In this document: one piece after another, positions 33,117 to 40,988 of the stretch | Layout: each line of letters opens with the position of its first letter | How positions within the stretch are numbered: position 1 is the first letter of the stretch | Origin: Nonomuraea sp. NBC_00507 | GTDB taxonomy: Bacteria > Actinomycetota > Actinomycetes > Streptosporangiales > Streptosporangiaceae | Assembly (NCBI RefSeq): GCF_036013525.1 | Contig: NZ_CP107853.1 | Span: 4,402,001-4,466,000 of the forward strand | Length of the DNA stretch: 64,000 bases | Direction: 5' to 3' | Position numbers and translations under genes: made by a program | Notes under the pieces: model-generated | The model's input: only the letters and a program-made list of their open reading frames with translations | The model's database searches: none | Told to the model about the DNA's origin: nothing

Positions 33117-33180
33117 CGCGCTCCGCGTAGTAACCCCCGTTCGGCGTTCTGCCTTGCTACGCCCTTTTTTGGGGAGCGCG
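33117..33180 (+). terminator. riboswitch expression platform: attenuator hairpin
   Basis: GCGTAGTAA (33125-33133) pairs with TTGCTACGC (33154-33162), followed by CCTTTTTT to 33170, a clear intrinsic terminator. An outer stem CGCGCTCC (33117-33124) with GGAGCGCG (33173-33180) extends it and would mask the GGGGAG sequence. This fits c-di-AMP-dependent shut-off of the downstream gene. Confidence 0.75.
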
Positions 33181-33215
33181 TGTCCCTGACCCCTCGCAAA
33201 GGACCTCACTGCCCC

Positions 33216-34010
33216 ATGTCTGCACGTTTTGGCCTGCGTTCCTGCGCCCTGTTCGCCACCTCCGCCACCACCGTTGTGGCCATCGCCTGCACGGCGGCCC
33301 ACGCCGATTCCGACACCGAAGAGAAGATCCTGCTCAAGGGCTCTACCACGGCGTCCTATTACTGGGACGACGGATCCGGCCGCAACGGTGACACGGGCAT
33401 GCCCGCCAGCGGCAAGCCCATGCAGAAAGGTCTGGCCGCCAGTCCGAGCTGGCCGCTGCTGACCGAGGGATATGTGGTCTACAAGGGCAAGAAGCTCCCC
33501 TTCTTCGTCGGTGACCGCGGCCCGGGCGTGCCCTCCAACCGTGGCATCATGCTCGACTTGGACGCCAAGACCTTCGCGGAGCTGACCGGCGGCAGGTTCA
33601 ACCCCAATACGCTCAGCGTGGAGGGCGTCGGCGGCCAGGGTCACATCAAGATCGACTACGTCATCACGAAGTGGGGCGACGGCGTCGGCAAGAAGAACTA
33701 CCCGGTCCCCTTCTCCACCGGCGCCTGGGGCAGGAAGGACACTAACCCAGCCAAGCCTCCGAAGGTGGTGGCAGAGGAGGAGCCTGCCGAGGTCAAGACC
33801 CCCGAGGCCAAGTCCGCCGAGGTCGAGCCCGTCGAGGAGCCCGCCGGTGGCAAGGCGGTCGCGGCTCCGGTTGGGCACCCCGTCACGCCCAAGACCGAGG
33901 TGGAGGAGTCGAGCGCCGTGAGCGGCGTCCTCCTCACGGGCGCGCTGGCCATGGCCGGGGGCGGCGTGGTGCTCGGTCACAAGCGCCTGCGCAGACTTAT
34001 CAAGCGCTGA
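33216..34010 (+). CDS. RlpA/double-psi-barrel-like secreted protein, C-terminal membrane anchor
   Basis: ATG 33216 gives 264 aa; GTG 33180 is an in-frame alternative next to GGGGAG. The signal peptide ends AAHADS near residue 30. The mature domain reads ASYYWDD, PASGKPMQKGLAASPSWPLL, FFVGDRGPGVPSNRGIMLDL. This resembles RlpA (DRGPF..R.IDLS), a double-psi beta-barrel that cleaves or binds peptidoglycan. Then comes a Glu/Pro/Lys-rich stalk (about 180-225) and a C-terminal helix (VLLTGALAMAGGGVVLG) with basic RRLIKR. Control by a c-di-AMP riboswitch supports a wall-remodelling role. Confidence 0.65.
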   Translation: MSARFGLRSCALFATSATTVVAIACTAAHADSDTEEKILLKGSTTASYYWDDGSGRNGDTGMPASGKPMQKGLAASPSWPLLTEGYVVYKGKKLPFFVGDRGPGVPSNRGIMLDLDAKTFAELTGGRFNPNTLSVEGVGGQGHIKIDYVITKWGDGVGKKNYPVPFSTGAWGRKDTNPAKPPKVVAEEEPAEVKTPEAKSAEVEPVEEPAGGKAVAAPVGHPVTPKTEVEESSAVSGVLLTGALAMAGGGVVLGHKRLRRLIKR

Positions 34011-34019
34011 CTTTACGAG

Positions 34020-34050
34020 ACGGAGACCAGAATGTCATTCTGGTCTCCGT
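34020..34050. other. perfect 31-bp palindrome between two genes
   Basis: ACGGAGACCAGAATG, one central T, and its exact reverse complement. It starts ten bases after the RlpA-like stop and ends five bases before ATG 34055. No T tract follows. It may be a terminator for the upstream gene, an operator for the hydrolase, or both. Confidence 0.6.
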
Positions 34051-34054
34051 GACC

Positions 34055-34894
<840 letters not shown>

Positions 34895-34930
34895 ACGCCC
34901 GGCGGCGGCCCGCACCGGCCTGCGGGCCGC

Positions 34931-35281
34931 TCAGGCCGACTTCTCGCGGCACCGGATTATCTCGACGATGTTCTGCTCGGCCCACTCGGCCACCGCTGAG
35001 ATCGGTTCGTGCAGCGAGCGCCCGAGATCCGTCAGCGTGTACTCGACCCGCGGCGGCACCTCGGCGAACACCTCCCGCGTGACGAGCCCGTCCTGCTCCA
35101 TGGCCCGCAACGTCTGCGTCAGCACCTTGGGTGTGACCCCGCCGATCTGTGCCCGCAGCTGGGTGAATCGCATCGGCCCGCCGATGAGGCTGAGCACGAC
35201 CAGCACCGACCATTTGTCGCCGATCCGATCCAGAACCACCCGAGTCGGGCAATTCATATCGAAGACATCGCCGATATCCAT
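34931..35281 (-). CDS. HxlR-family transcriptional regulator
   Basis: 116 aa. It has the HxlR winged helix with CPTRVVLDRIGDKWSVLVVL (about 10-29), RFTQLRAQIGGVTPKVLTQTLRAME and LVTREVFAEVPPRVEYTLTDLG. HxlR proteins sense reactive electrophiles or redox, often via the conserved N-terminal Cys (here near residue 10). It is divergent from an NAD(P)-binding reductase and shares a 17-bp palindrome with it. This is a typical sensor-reductase pair. Confidence 0.92.
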   Translation of the reverse strand: MDIGDVFDMNCPTRVVLDRIGDKWSVLVVLSLIGGPMRFTQLRAQIGGVTPKVLTQTLRAMEQDGLVTREVFAEVPPRVEYTLTDLGRSLHEPISAVAEWAEQNIVEIIRCREKSA

Positions 35282-35309
35282 AAGGTACTTATAGCACGAT
35301 GAAGTAACC

Positions 35310-35326
35310 AGTATCCAATGGATACT
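35310..35326. promoter_or_regulatory. HxlR operator palindrome
   Basis: AGTATCCA-A-TGGATACT, a perfect 8-bp inverted repeat, lies midway between the divergent HxlR and reductase starts. GTATCC-type half-sites are the usual HxlR target. Confidence 0.8.
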
Positions 35327-35335
35327 CTTGCTGCC

Positions 35336-35938
35336 ATGAAGATCCTTCTCTTTGGCGCGACCGGCATGATCGGCCAGCGCATCGCCGCAGAGCTCACCGA
35401 CCGCGGGCACGAGGTGACCGGCGTCAGCCGCTCGGGTCCCGTCAAGGGCGACGTTCACGACTCCGCCACTCTGGCCAAGGGCTATGACGCCGTCGTCTCC
35501 GCCATCAGCCCGCCGCGCGACGGCACCGAGCCGGAACCGCCCTTCGTCGCCGCCTATCGCGCGCTGATCGACGGCGTGCGCGTGGCCGGCGTGCGCCGCC
35601 TGATCGCCGTCGGCGGCGCCGGCAGCCTCCAGGTCGCCCCCGGGGTCGACCTGGTCGACACGCCCGAGTTCCCGGAGATCTACAAGAAAGAGGCGCTGGC
35701 CGCGCGTGCCGTGCTGCGCCTCTTCCGCGAGGTGGAGGACCTGGACTGGACGTACATCTCGCCGGCCGCCGAGATCGCGCCCGGCGAGCGCACCGGGGTC
35801 TACCGCATCGGCGGCGACCAGCTGCTGGTGGACGAGAAGGGCCGCAGCTTCATCAGCGCCGAGGACTACGCGGTCGCCGTCGCGGACGAGCTGGAGAACG
35901 GCGCACATCCGCGCCGGCGCATCACGGTGGCCTACTGA
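35336..35938 (+). CDS. NAD(P)-binding reductase (NmrA/epimerase-like) under HxlR control
   Basis: ATG 35336 gives 200 aa. The dinucleotide motif FGATGMIGQRIAAEL is at about 6-20, then VVSAISPPRDG near 55 and RLIAVGGAGSLQVAPG near 85. WTYISPAAEIAPGERTG near 135 and the C-terminal SAEDYAVAVADELE are typical of short NmrA/YwnB-like reductases. These detoxify or sense electrophiles and quinones. The ten-base gap to the operator and the divergent HxlR gene argue for direct repression by that protein. Confidence 0.85.
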   Translation: MKILLFGATGMIGQRIAAELTDRGHEVTGVSRSGPVKGDVHDSATLAKGYDAVVSAISPPRDGTEPEPPFVAAYRALIDGVRVAGVRRLIAVGGAGSLQVAPGVDLVDTPEFPEIYKKEALAARAVLRLFREVEDLDWTYISPAAEIAPGERTGVYRIGGDQLLVDEKGRSFISAEDYAVAVADELENGAHPRRRITVAY

Positions 35939-35961
35939 ACGGAGGCGTACTGAACGGTGGC

Positions 35962-37170
35962 CTACTGAGCGGCGTCCTCCGGCAGCAGCGCCTTCTCGTC
36001 GGGCTTGTGGACGAGCACGTTGTCCACATACGACTTCACGGCCGCCTCCAGCCCGACGTCCGCGCCCGCCTGCTCCGACAGATACCAGCGGTGGTCCAGA
36101 ATCTCGTGGAACAGCTGCGCGGGCTCCAGCTTCCCGCGCAGCCCCGCGGGAATGGCCTCGACCGTCGGCTGGAACACCTCCGCCAGCCACTTGTGCGCCA
36201 CGATGGCCTCGTCCTCGTGCCGCAGCCCCTTGGCCACCCGGAACCCGTCGAGGTCGTTGAGCAGCCGCCGCGCCTGGTTCTCCTCCACGTCGAGCCCGGT
36301 CAGCCGGAGCAACCGCCGCTGGTGGTGCCCGGCGTCGACGACCTTGGGCCGCACGATGAGCCGCCCGGTGCCGACCTTGCGCCGCACCATCATCTCGGCC
36401 ACGTCGAAGCCCAGCAGGTTGAGCCGCCTGATCCGCTGCTCCACGCGGTGCCAGTCCACCTCCTCGATGATCTCGCTCTCGTTGATCTCGTCCCACAGGC
36501 GGTGGTAGCGGGTGACGACGTCCTCGGCGGTCTCCATGGGGTCGATGGACGGGTGCAGCAGCCCACCCGCCTCCAGGTCGAGCATCTCGCCGAAGATGTT
36601 GGTGTGCGCCGCGTCGATGTCGGCCAGCCGCTGGCCGTTGCTGATCATCGGGTGCATCTCGCCGGTCTCGGCGTCCACCAGGTACGCCGCGAACGCCCCC
36701 GCGTCTCTGCGGAACAGGATGTTGGACAGCGAGCAGTCGCCCCAGTAGAAGCCGTTCAGGTGGAGCCGCACCAGGAGCACGGCCAGGGCGTCGAGCAGCC
36801 GGGTGAGCGTGTCGGGGCGTAGCGTGCCCGACATGACGGCGCGGTAGGGCAGCGAGAACTGCAGGTGCCTGGTGATCAGCGCCGCGTCCAGGTCGTGCTC
36901 GCGGCCGGTGACGTACGCGACCGGCTCCACGGCCGGTGCGTCGAGCCGGGCCAGGTCCCACAACAACTGGTATTCGCGCTTGGCGTAGCGCTCACTGATC
37001 TCCTTGATCGCGTACACCTTGCCCGAGAGCCGGGCGAAGCGCACCACGTGCCGCGAGATGCCGCGCGGGAGATCGACGAGATGGTGCTGCGGCCAGTCAG
37101 CGAGTGGAACGTCCCAGGGGAGGCGAATGAGGTCGGGGTCACCGAGCGCGCCAGTCATCTGCAGGGGCAT
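35962..37170 (-). CDS. DUF4032 protein with lipopolysaccharide-kinase-like fold
   Basis: Start taken at ATG 37170 (402 aa); 37158 is possible and neither has a strong ribosome site. The first 200 residues are kinase-like: GKVYAIKEISERYAKREYQLL (about 49-69, Lys near 55), RLHLNGFYWGDCSLSNILF (about 137-155, catalytic Asp in GDCSLSN) and AYLVDAETGEM (about 162, metal Asp). The rest is the DUF4032 domain. The family is conserved in actinobacteria, without an assigned substrate. It is divergent from the DUF885 peptidase with only 22 bases between starts. Confidence 0.8.
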   Translation of the reverse strand: MPLQMTGALGDPDLIRLPWDVPLADWPQHHLVDLPRGISRHVVRFARLSGKVYAIKEISERYAKREYQLLWDLARLDAPAVEPVAYVTGREHDLDAALITRHLQFSLPYRAVMSGTLRPDTLTRLLDALAVLLVRLHLNGFYWGDCSLSNILFRRDAGAFAAYLVDAETGEMHPMISNGQRLADIDAAHTNIFGEMLDLEAGGLLHPSIDPMETAEDVVTRYHRLWDEINESEIIEEVDWHRVEQRIRRLNLLGFDVAEMMVRRKVGTGRLIVRPKVVDAGHHQRRLLRLTGLDVEENQARRLLNDLDGFRVAKGLRHEDEAIVAHKWLAEVFQPTVEAIPAGLRGKLEPAQLFHEILDHRWYLSEQAGADVGLEAAVKSYVDNVLVHKPDEKALLPEDAAQ

Positions 37171-37192
37171 TTGCTCAGGATAAGGTGCACCG

Positions 37193-38761
37193 GTGGACGA
37201 GTTTCTCAAGTGGTACTTTTCCGACCGTCCCGTCGTCGCCAGCTTCCTGGGAGCCGACGGCTACGATCACACCCTCGGCGATTTCACCGCCTCCGCCTGG
37301 ACCGCCCGCGAGAAGGAAGAGGTCCGCTGGCTCGAGCGCCTGTCGGCGACCGAGGCCGCCTCGCCCGACGACGCGATCGACAGAGACCTTGTCCTCTCGC
37401 AGCTGAGAGGCTCCATCGCGCTGGCGTCCTGGCCCGAGTGGCGCCGCGACCCCGCCGCCTACCTCTCGTCGATCTTCGGCTCCATGTACACGCCGTTCCA
37501 GCGGCGCCTCAAGCCCGAGCCCGAGCTGGTGTCGTCCGCGATCTCCCGGTTAGCGGAGGTTCCTGCCGTGCTGGCGGCCTGCCGGGCGAACCTCGACCCC
37601 GACCTGGCGGCGCCGCTGCTGATCCAGCGAGGTCTCGGCCAGGCCCGCACCGGCCGCAACTTCCTCACCAGGACGATCCCGGGCATGGTGGAGGACTCCG
37701 ACCTGCGGGCCGAGCTGGCGGCCGCAGCCGAGCCGGCCGCCGAGGCGTTCGACCGGCTTGTCGCGTTCCTCGAGTCCTTCCAGTGCGGTGGCACCTGGCG
37801 GATGGGGGAGCGGCTCTACTCCACGCTGCTGCGCGAGCGCGAGCTCCTCGGGTACGGCGCCGCCGAGCTGCACGAGAAGGGCAAGAGCGCCTGGGCCGAG
37901 CTGGACGCCAGGATGCGGGAGGTGGCGGTCCGGGTCAACGGGAGCGAGGACTGGCGGGCCGCGATGGAGACCCTCATGGACGACCATCCGCCGACCTTGG
38001 CGGACATGCGGGCCGAGTACGAGGCGGAGACCCGGCGGGCACGGGAGTTCGTCAGGGAGCGGGACCTGGTCACGTTCGCCGACGGCGAGGAGTGCCACGT
38101 GCTGCCGTCCGCCGAGTACACCCGGCCGATCCTGGCCGTCGCCCACTACCTCGCGCCGCCGCCGCTGGCCAGTTCGCGGACCGGCGTGTTCTTCGTGCCG
38201 TACACGCCTGACGACTTCACCCCCGAGCAGGTGCGCCAGCGCCTGCGCACCAACTCGCGAGCCCAGATGCCGTCGATCGCCGTCCACGAGGCGTACCCGG
38301 GGCACCACTGGCACCTGTCGTACATGGCGGGCAACCCGCGCACGGTCAGGAAGGTCTTCCGCACGGCGTACTTCACCGAGGGCTGGGCCCTCTACGTCGA
38401 GAAGCTCCTGCACGAGCAGGGCTACTTCGACACCCCCGCCACCGAGCTGGCGCACCTGGACTGCCGGATCTTCCGCGCCGCCAGGATCGTCGTGGACACG
38501 GCGCTGCACTGTGAGGACATGTCGATCGAAGAGGCCGAGACGTTCATGGCCACGAAGGCGTCGCTCTCGCCCGGCACCGCCCAGGGCGAGGTGAACCGCT
38601 ACTGCGCGTGGCCCACGCAGGCGCCCTCCTACCTCACCGGCGCCATCGAGATCGACCGCATCCGCGCGTCGTTCCAGGGCACGCTGAAGGAGTTCCACGA
38701 CACGATCGCGGGGTCCGGGGGCCTGCCACTGGGCCTGGCGGAGCAGGTGGCGCTGGCCTAA
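37193..38761 (+). CDS. DUF885 zinc-metallopeptidase-like protein
   Basis: 522 aa from GTG 37193. The DUF885 hallmark SIAVHEAYPGHHWHLSY lies near residue 360. It is an HExxxGHH variant of the zincin motif, with a downstream GWALYVEKLLHEQG as the usual gluzincin-side helix that supplies a Glu ligand. The N-terminal half is helical. Homologues are cytoplasmic or lipoprotein peptidases with little characterisation; there is no signal peptide here. The stop overlaps tail-to-tail with the aldolase gene by four bases. Confidence 0.85.
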   Translation: MDEFLKWYFSDRPVVASFLGADGYDHTLGDFTASAWTAREKEEVRWLERLSATEAASPDDAIDRDLVLSQLRGSIALASWPEWRRDPAAYLSSIFGSMYTPFQRRLKPEPELVSSAISRLAEVPAVLAACRANLDPDLAAPLLIQRGLGQARTGRNFLTRTIPGMVEDSDLRAELAAAAEPAAEAFDRLVAFLESFQCGGTWRMGERLYSTLLRERELLGYGAAELHEKGKSAWAELDARMREVAVRVNGSEDWRAAMETLMDDHPPTLADMRAEYEAETRRAREFVRERDLVTFADGEECHVLPSAEYTRPILAVAHYLAPPPLASSRTGVFFVPYTPDDFTPEQVRQRLRTNSRAQMPSIAVHEAYPGHHWHLSYMAGNPRTVRKVFRTAYFTEGWALYVEKLLHEQGYFDTPATELAHLDCRIFRAARIVVDTALHCEDMSIEEAETFMATKASLSPGTAQGEVNRYCAWPTQAPSYLTGAIEIDRIRASFQGTLKEFHDTIAGSGGLPLGLAEQVALA

Positions 38762-39390
38762 CGCCGGGGGAACTCGGGCGGGTTGAGCGCACGCTCGACC
38801 ACGGCGGCCAGCTGCTCCTCCGTCAGGATGGTCGGCTTGCCCACGCCGAGGCCGCGGACGTAGACCTCGCAGAGCCACTCGAGCAGCCGGGTGGCCTCGA
38901 ACGCCTGCTCCAGCGTCGCCCCGATGGTCACCCCGCCGTGGTTGGCCATCAGGGCGGCCTGCTTGCCCTCCAGCGCCGCCCGCACGTTGGCGGCCAGCTC
39001 CGGCGTGCCATAGGTGGCGTACTCGGCGACCTTGACCACGCCGCCCAGCAGCAGCGCGTTGTAGTGCACCGGCGGCAGCTCGGTCATGGTGGTCGCCACG
39101 ACGGTCCCGAACACCGAGTGCGTGTGCACGACGGCCTGCGCGTCGGTGGTCTCGTAGACGGCCAGATGCATGGGCGTCTCACTCGACGGCTGCAGCTCGC
39201 CCTCCACCAGGTAACCCTCGACGTCCACGATGGGGCACATCTCCGGGGTGAGCCGGTCCAGCGCCGCCCCCGACGGGGTCACCGCGACCAGGTCGCCCTG
39301 GCGCACGCTCAGGTTGCCCGAGGTGCCGATGACCAGGCCGAGCTCGACGGCGCGCCGGCCATACTCGCACAGCTGCTCGCGGAGGCTCAT
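38758..39390 (-). CDS. class II aldolase/adducin family protein
   Basis: 210 aa. The family markers are GTSGNLSVRQGDLVAVTPSG (about 22-41), Glu in PSSETPMHLAVY (about 68-79), the zinc ligands in VVHTHSVF (near 88-92) and the third His in MANHGGV (near 149). Enzymes of this fold, such as L-fuculose- or L-ribulose-phosphate aldolases/epimerases, split or epimerise sugar phosphates. It belongs to a set with a TetR regulator, a PfkB kinase and an aminotransferase. The transcript is predicted to start at or very near the ATG. Confidence 0.85.
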   Translation of the reverse strand: MSLREQLCEYGRRAVELGLVIGTSGNLSVRQGDLVAVTPSGAALDRLTPEMCPIVDVEGYLVEGELQPSSETPMHLAVYETTDAQAVVHTHSVFGTVVATTMTELPPVHYNALLLGGVVKVAEYATYGTPELAANVRAALEGKQAALMANHGGVTIGATLEQAFEATRLLEWLCEVYVRGLGVGKPTILTEEQLAAVVERALNPPEFPRR

Positions 39391-39398
39391 ACGCTGGC

Positions 39399-39427
39399 AA
39401 TGTAGTCGGTCGTCCGATATACAGCAA
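39399..39427 (-). promoter_or_regulatory. aldolase promoter with embedded operator
   Basis: On the minus strand TTGCTG, a 17-base spacer and TACATT lead to a start nine bases before ATG 39390. The spacer holds TCGGACGACCGA, an inverted repeat. TCGGACG recurs in the spacer of the PfkB-operon promoter, so the same TetR may bind both. Confidence 0.55.
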
Positions 39428-39438
39428 TCAACGGCGGA

Positions 39439-40023
39439 TCACAGGCGGTCGAGTGCCTGCAGCATGATCCGCTCCAGGTCGACGCGGGTCAGCCGGCCGG
39501 GATAGAGCAGCAGGTGCAGGCTGAGGCCGTCGACCAGGGCGAGCAGGTGCTCGGTCAGGTCGTCGAGGTTGTCGTCCGCGCGCAGCTCGCCGGCCGCGCG
39601 CGCCTGGCCCAGCAGGTCGCGTACGGCGGCCCGCAACTCCTCCGCCTCCGCCCGCTGCACCTCCGCCAGTAGCTCCGAGGCCAGGCTGCGGCTCCAGAAG
39701 CTGACCTCCAGCCGCGTCTCCTGAGTACGATCGGCGTCCAGCGGCAAGTTGTCGAGCAGCAGTTCGCGCAGGGCCGCGAGCCCCGTCACGCCCTCCACCT
39801 TGCGGGCCAGCCGCGCCCTGATGCGCTGGTGCGACTGCCGCAGCGCCGACAGCAGGATCTCGTCCTTGTCGGTGAAGTAGTGGGCGAGCACCCCGTTGGA
39901 GTAGCCGGCCTCCTTGGCGATGGCCCTGGTGGTGGCGGCGTCGATGCCGTCCCTGACGATCACCCGGCGCGCCGCCGACAACAGCTCGCGCCTGCGCTCG
40001 TCATGATCGACGATCTTCGGCAT
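39439..40023 (-). CDS. TetR/AcrR-family regulator (BetI-like)
   Basis: 194 aa, ATG 40023 behind GGAGG. HTH at about 8-52 (RRRELLSAARRVIVRDGIDA, RAIAKEAGYSNGVLAHYFTDK). The C-terminal region contains FWSRSLASELL and LTEHLLALVDGLSLHLLL, the BetI/TetR_C_6 pattern. It lies between the aldolase gene (same strand, downstream) and the divergent kinase/aminotransferase pair, and probably controls both units. Confidence 0.9.
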   Translation of the reverse strand: MPKIVDHDERRRELLSAARRVIVRDGIDAATTRAIAKEAGYSNGVLAHYFTDKDEILLSALRQSHQRIRARLARKVEGVTGLAALRELLLDNLPLDADRTQETRLEVSFWSRSLASELLAEVQRAEAEELRAAVRDLLGQARAAGELRADDNLDDLTEHLLALVDGLSLHLLLYPGRLTRVDLERIMLQALDRL

Positions 40024-40035
40024 CGGTCGCCTCCA

Positions 40036-40066
40036 TTGACTTTTTATTCGGACGTCTGTCTATTTA
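40036..40066 (+). promoter_or_regulatory. PfkB-operon promoter with embedded operator
   Basis: TTGACT (40036-40041) is followed by a spacer containing TTCGGACGTCTG and an A/T-rich -10 region (TCTATT or TATTTA, 40059-40066). ATG 40071 follows within a few bases and has no ribosome site, so a leaderless transcript is likely. The TCGGACG core matches the aldolase promoter spacer. Confidence 0.55.
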
Positions 40067-40070
40067 GACT

Positions 40071-40988
40071 ATGACCATCGCCACCGTCGGCGTCCACATC
40101 GCCGACATCCTCGCCAGGCCCATCGATCACATTCCCGAGGGCCAGGACACCGTGCTGGTCGACCAGATCCGCCTCACCGCCGCGGGCGCCGCCGCCGGCA
40201 CGGCGGTCGATCTGGTCAAGCTGGGCAACGACGTGGTCACGATGGGCGCCATCGGTGACGACGAGCTCGGCGACTTCCTGCTGATGGTGCTGGCCAAGCG
40301 GGGAGTGGACACCTCGTTCCTGGCCCGCAGGACGGGGGAGCAGACGGCCGCCTCGATCCTGCCGATCCGGCCGGACGGCGGGCGGCCCAGCTTCCACGTG
40401 CCCGGCGCGAACCTGTCCGTGACCTACGCCGACCTGGACGTCGCCGCGCTGCGCGGCGTGCGGGCGATCCATCTCGGCGGCATGGACGTCACGTTCGGCC
40501 TGGGGGATCCGGCCTTCTTCGCCCTCCTGGACGAGGTACGGGCGGCCGGGACCATCATCACCATGGACCTCCTGTCGGAGATGCCCGACTTACTGGGCAT
40601 GGCCCGCGCCTTCCTCCCCCACGTCGACTACGTGCTGCCGAACGAATCCCAGGCCCTCCTCATGACCGGCTGCACGGACATCCCCGAGGCCGCGGCCGCA
40701 CTGCTCGGCGACGGACCGCGCGGCGTGCTGATCACGATGGGCGCGGAAGGCAGCCTCGTCGTCACCGACGCCGGCTCCGAACACGTACCCGCGCTCAAGA
40801 CGGACGTGGTGGACACGACCGGCTGCGGCGACGCGTACTGCGCGGGTTTCCTCACCGGCCTCCTCCACGACCAGGACGTCCTGACGGCCGCACGATGGGG
40901 CACGGCCGCCGCCGCCCGCGTCGCCACCGGCCTCGGCTCCGACGCCGGGCTCACCGACCTCGACTCGACCCTAAGGACGCTCACGTGA
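40071..40988 (+). CDS. PfkB-family carbohydrate kinase
   Basis: 305 aa. It begins TIATVGVHIADILARP and has the first PfkB-like glycine segment TAAGAAAGTAVDLVKLG (about 36-52). The catalytic signature VDTTGCGDAYCAGFLTGLL is near 249-267, with the base Asp in GCGDAY. It phosphorylates a sugar or nucleoside of unknown identity. The GTG of the aminotransferase overlaps its stop (GTGA). Together with the aldolase, a pathway from an amino sugar or polyol to a phosphorylated triose is plausible but not proven. Confidence 0.88.
   Translation: MTIATVGVHIADILARPIDHIPEGQDTVLVDQIRLTAAGAAAGTAVDLVKLGNDVVTMGAIGDDELGDFLLMVLAKRGVDTSFLARRTGEQTAASILPIRPDGGRPSFHVPGANLSVTYADLDVAALRGVRAIHLGGMDVTFGLGDPAFFALLDEVRAAGTIITMDLLSEMPDLLGMARAFLPHVDYVLPNESQALLMTGCTDIPEAAAALLGDGPRGVLITMGAEGSLVVTDAGSEHVPALKTDVVDTTGCGDAYCAGFLTGLLHDQDVLTAARWGTAAAARVATGLGSDAGLTDLDSTLRTLT

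Noticed and set aside
35282..36961. long upstream extension of the HxlR frame
   Set aside because: The real protein starts at 35281 with the HxlR N-terminus. The extension is antisense to the reductase and in another frame within the DUF4032 gene.
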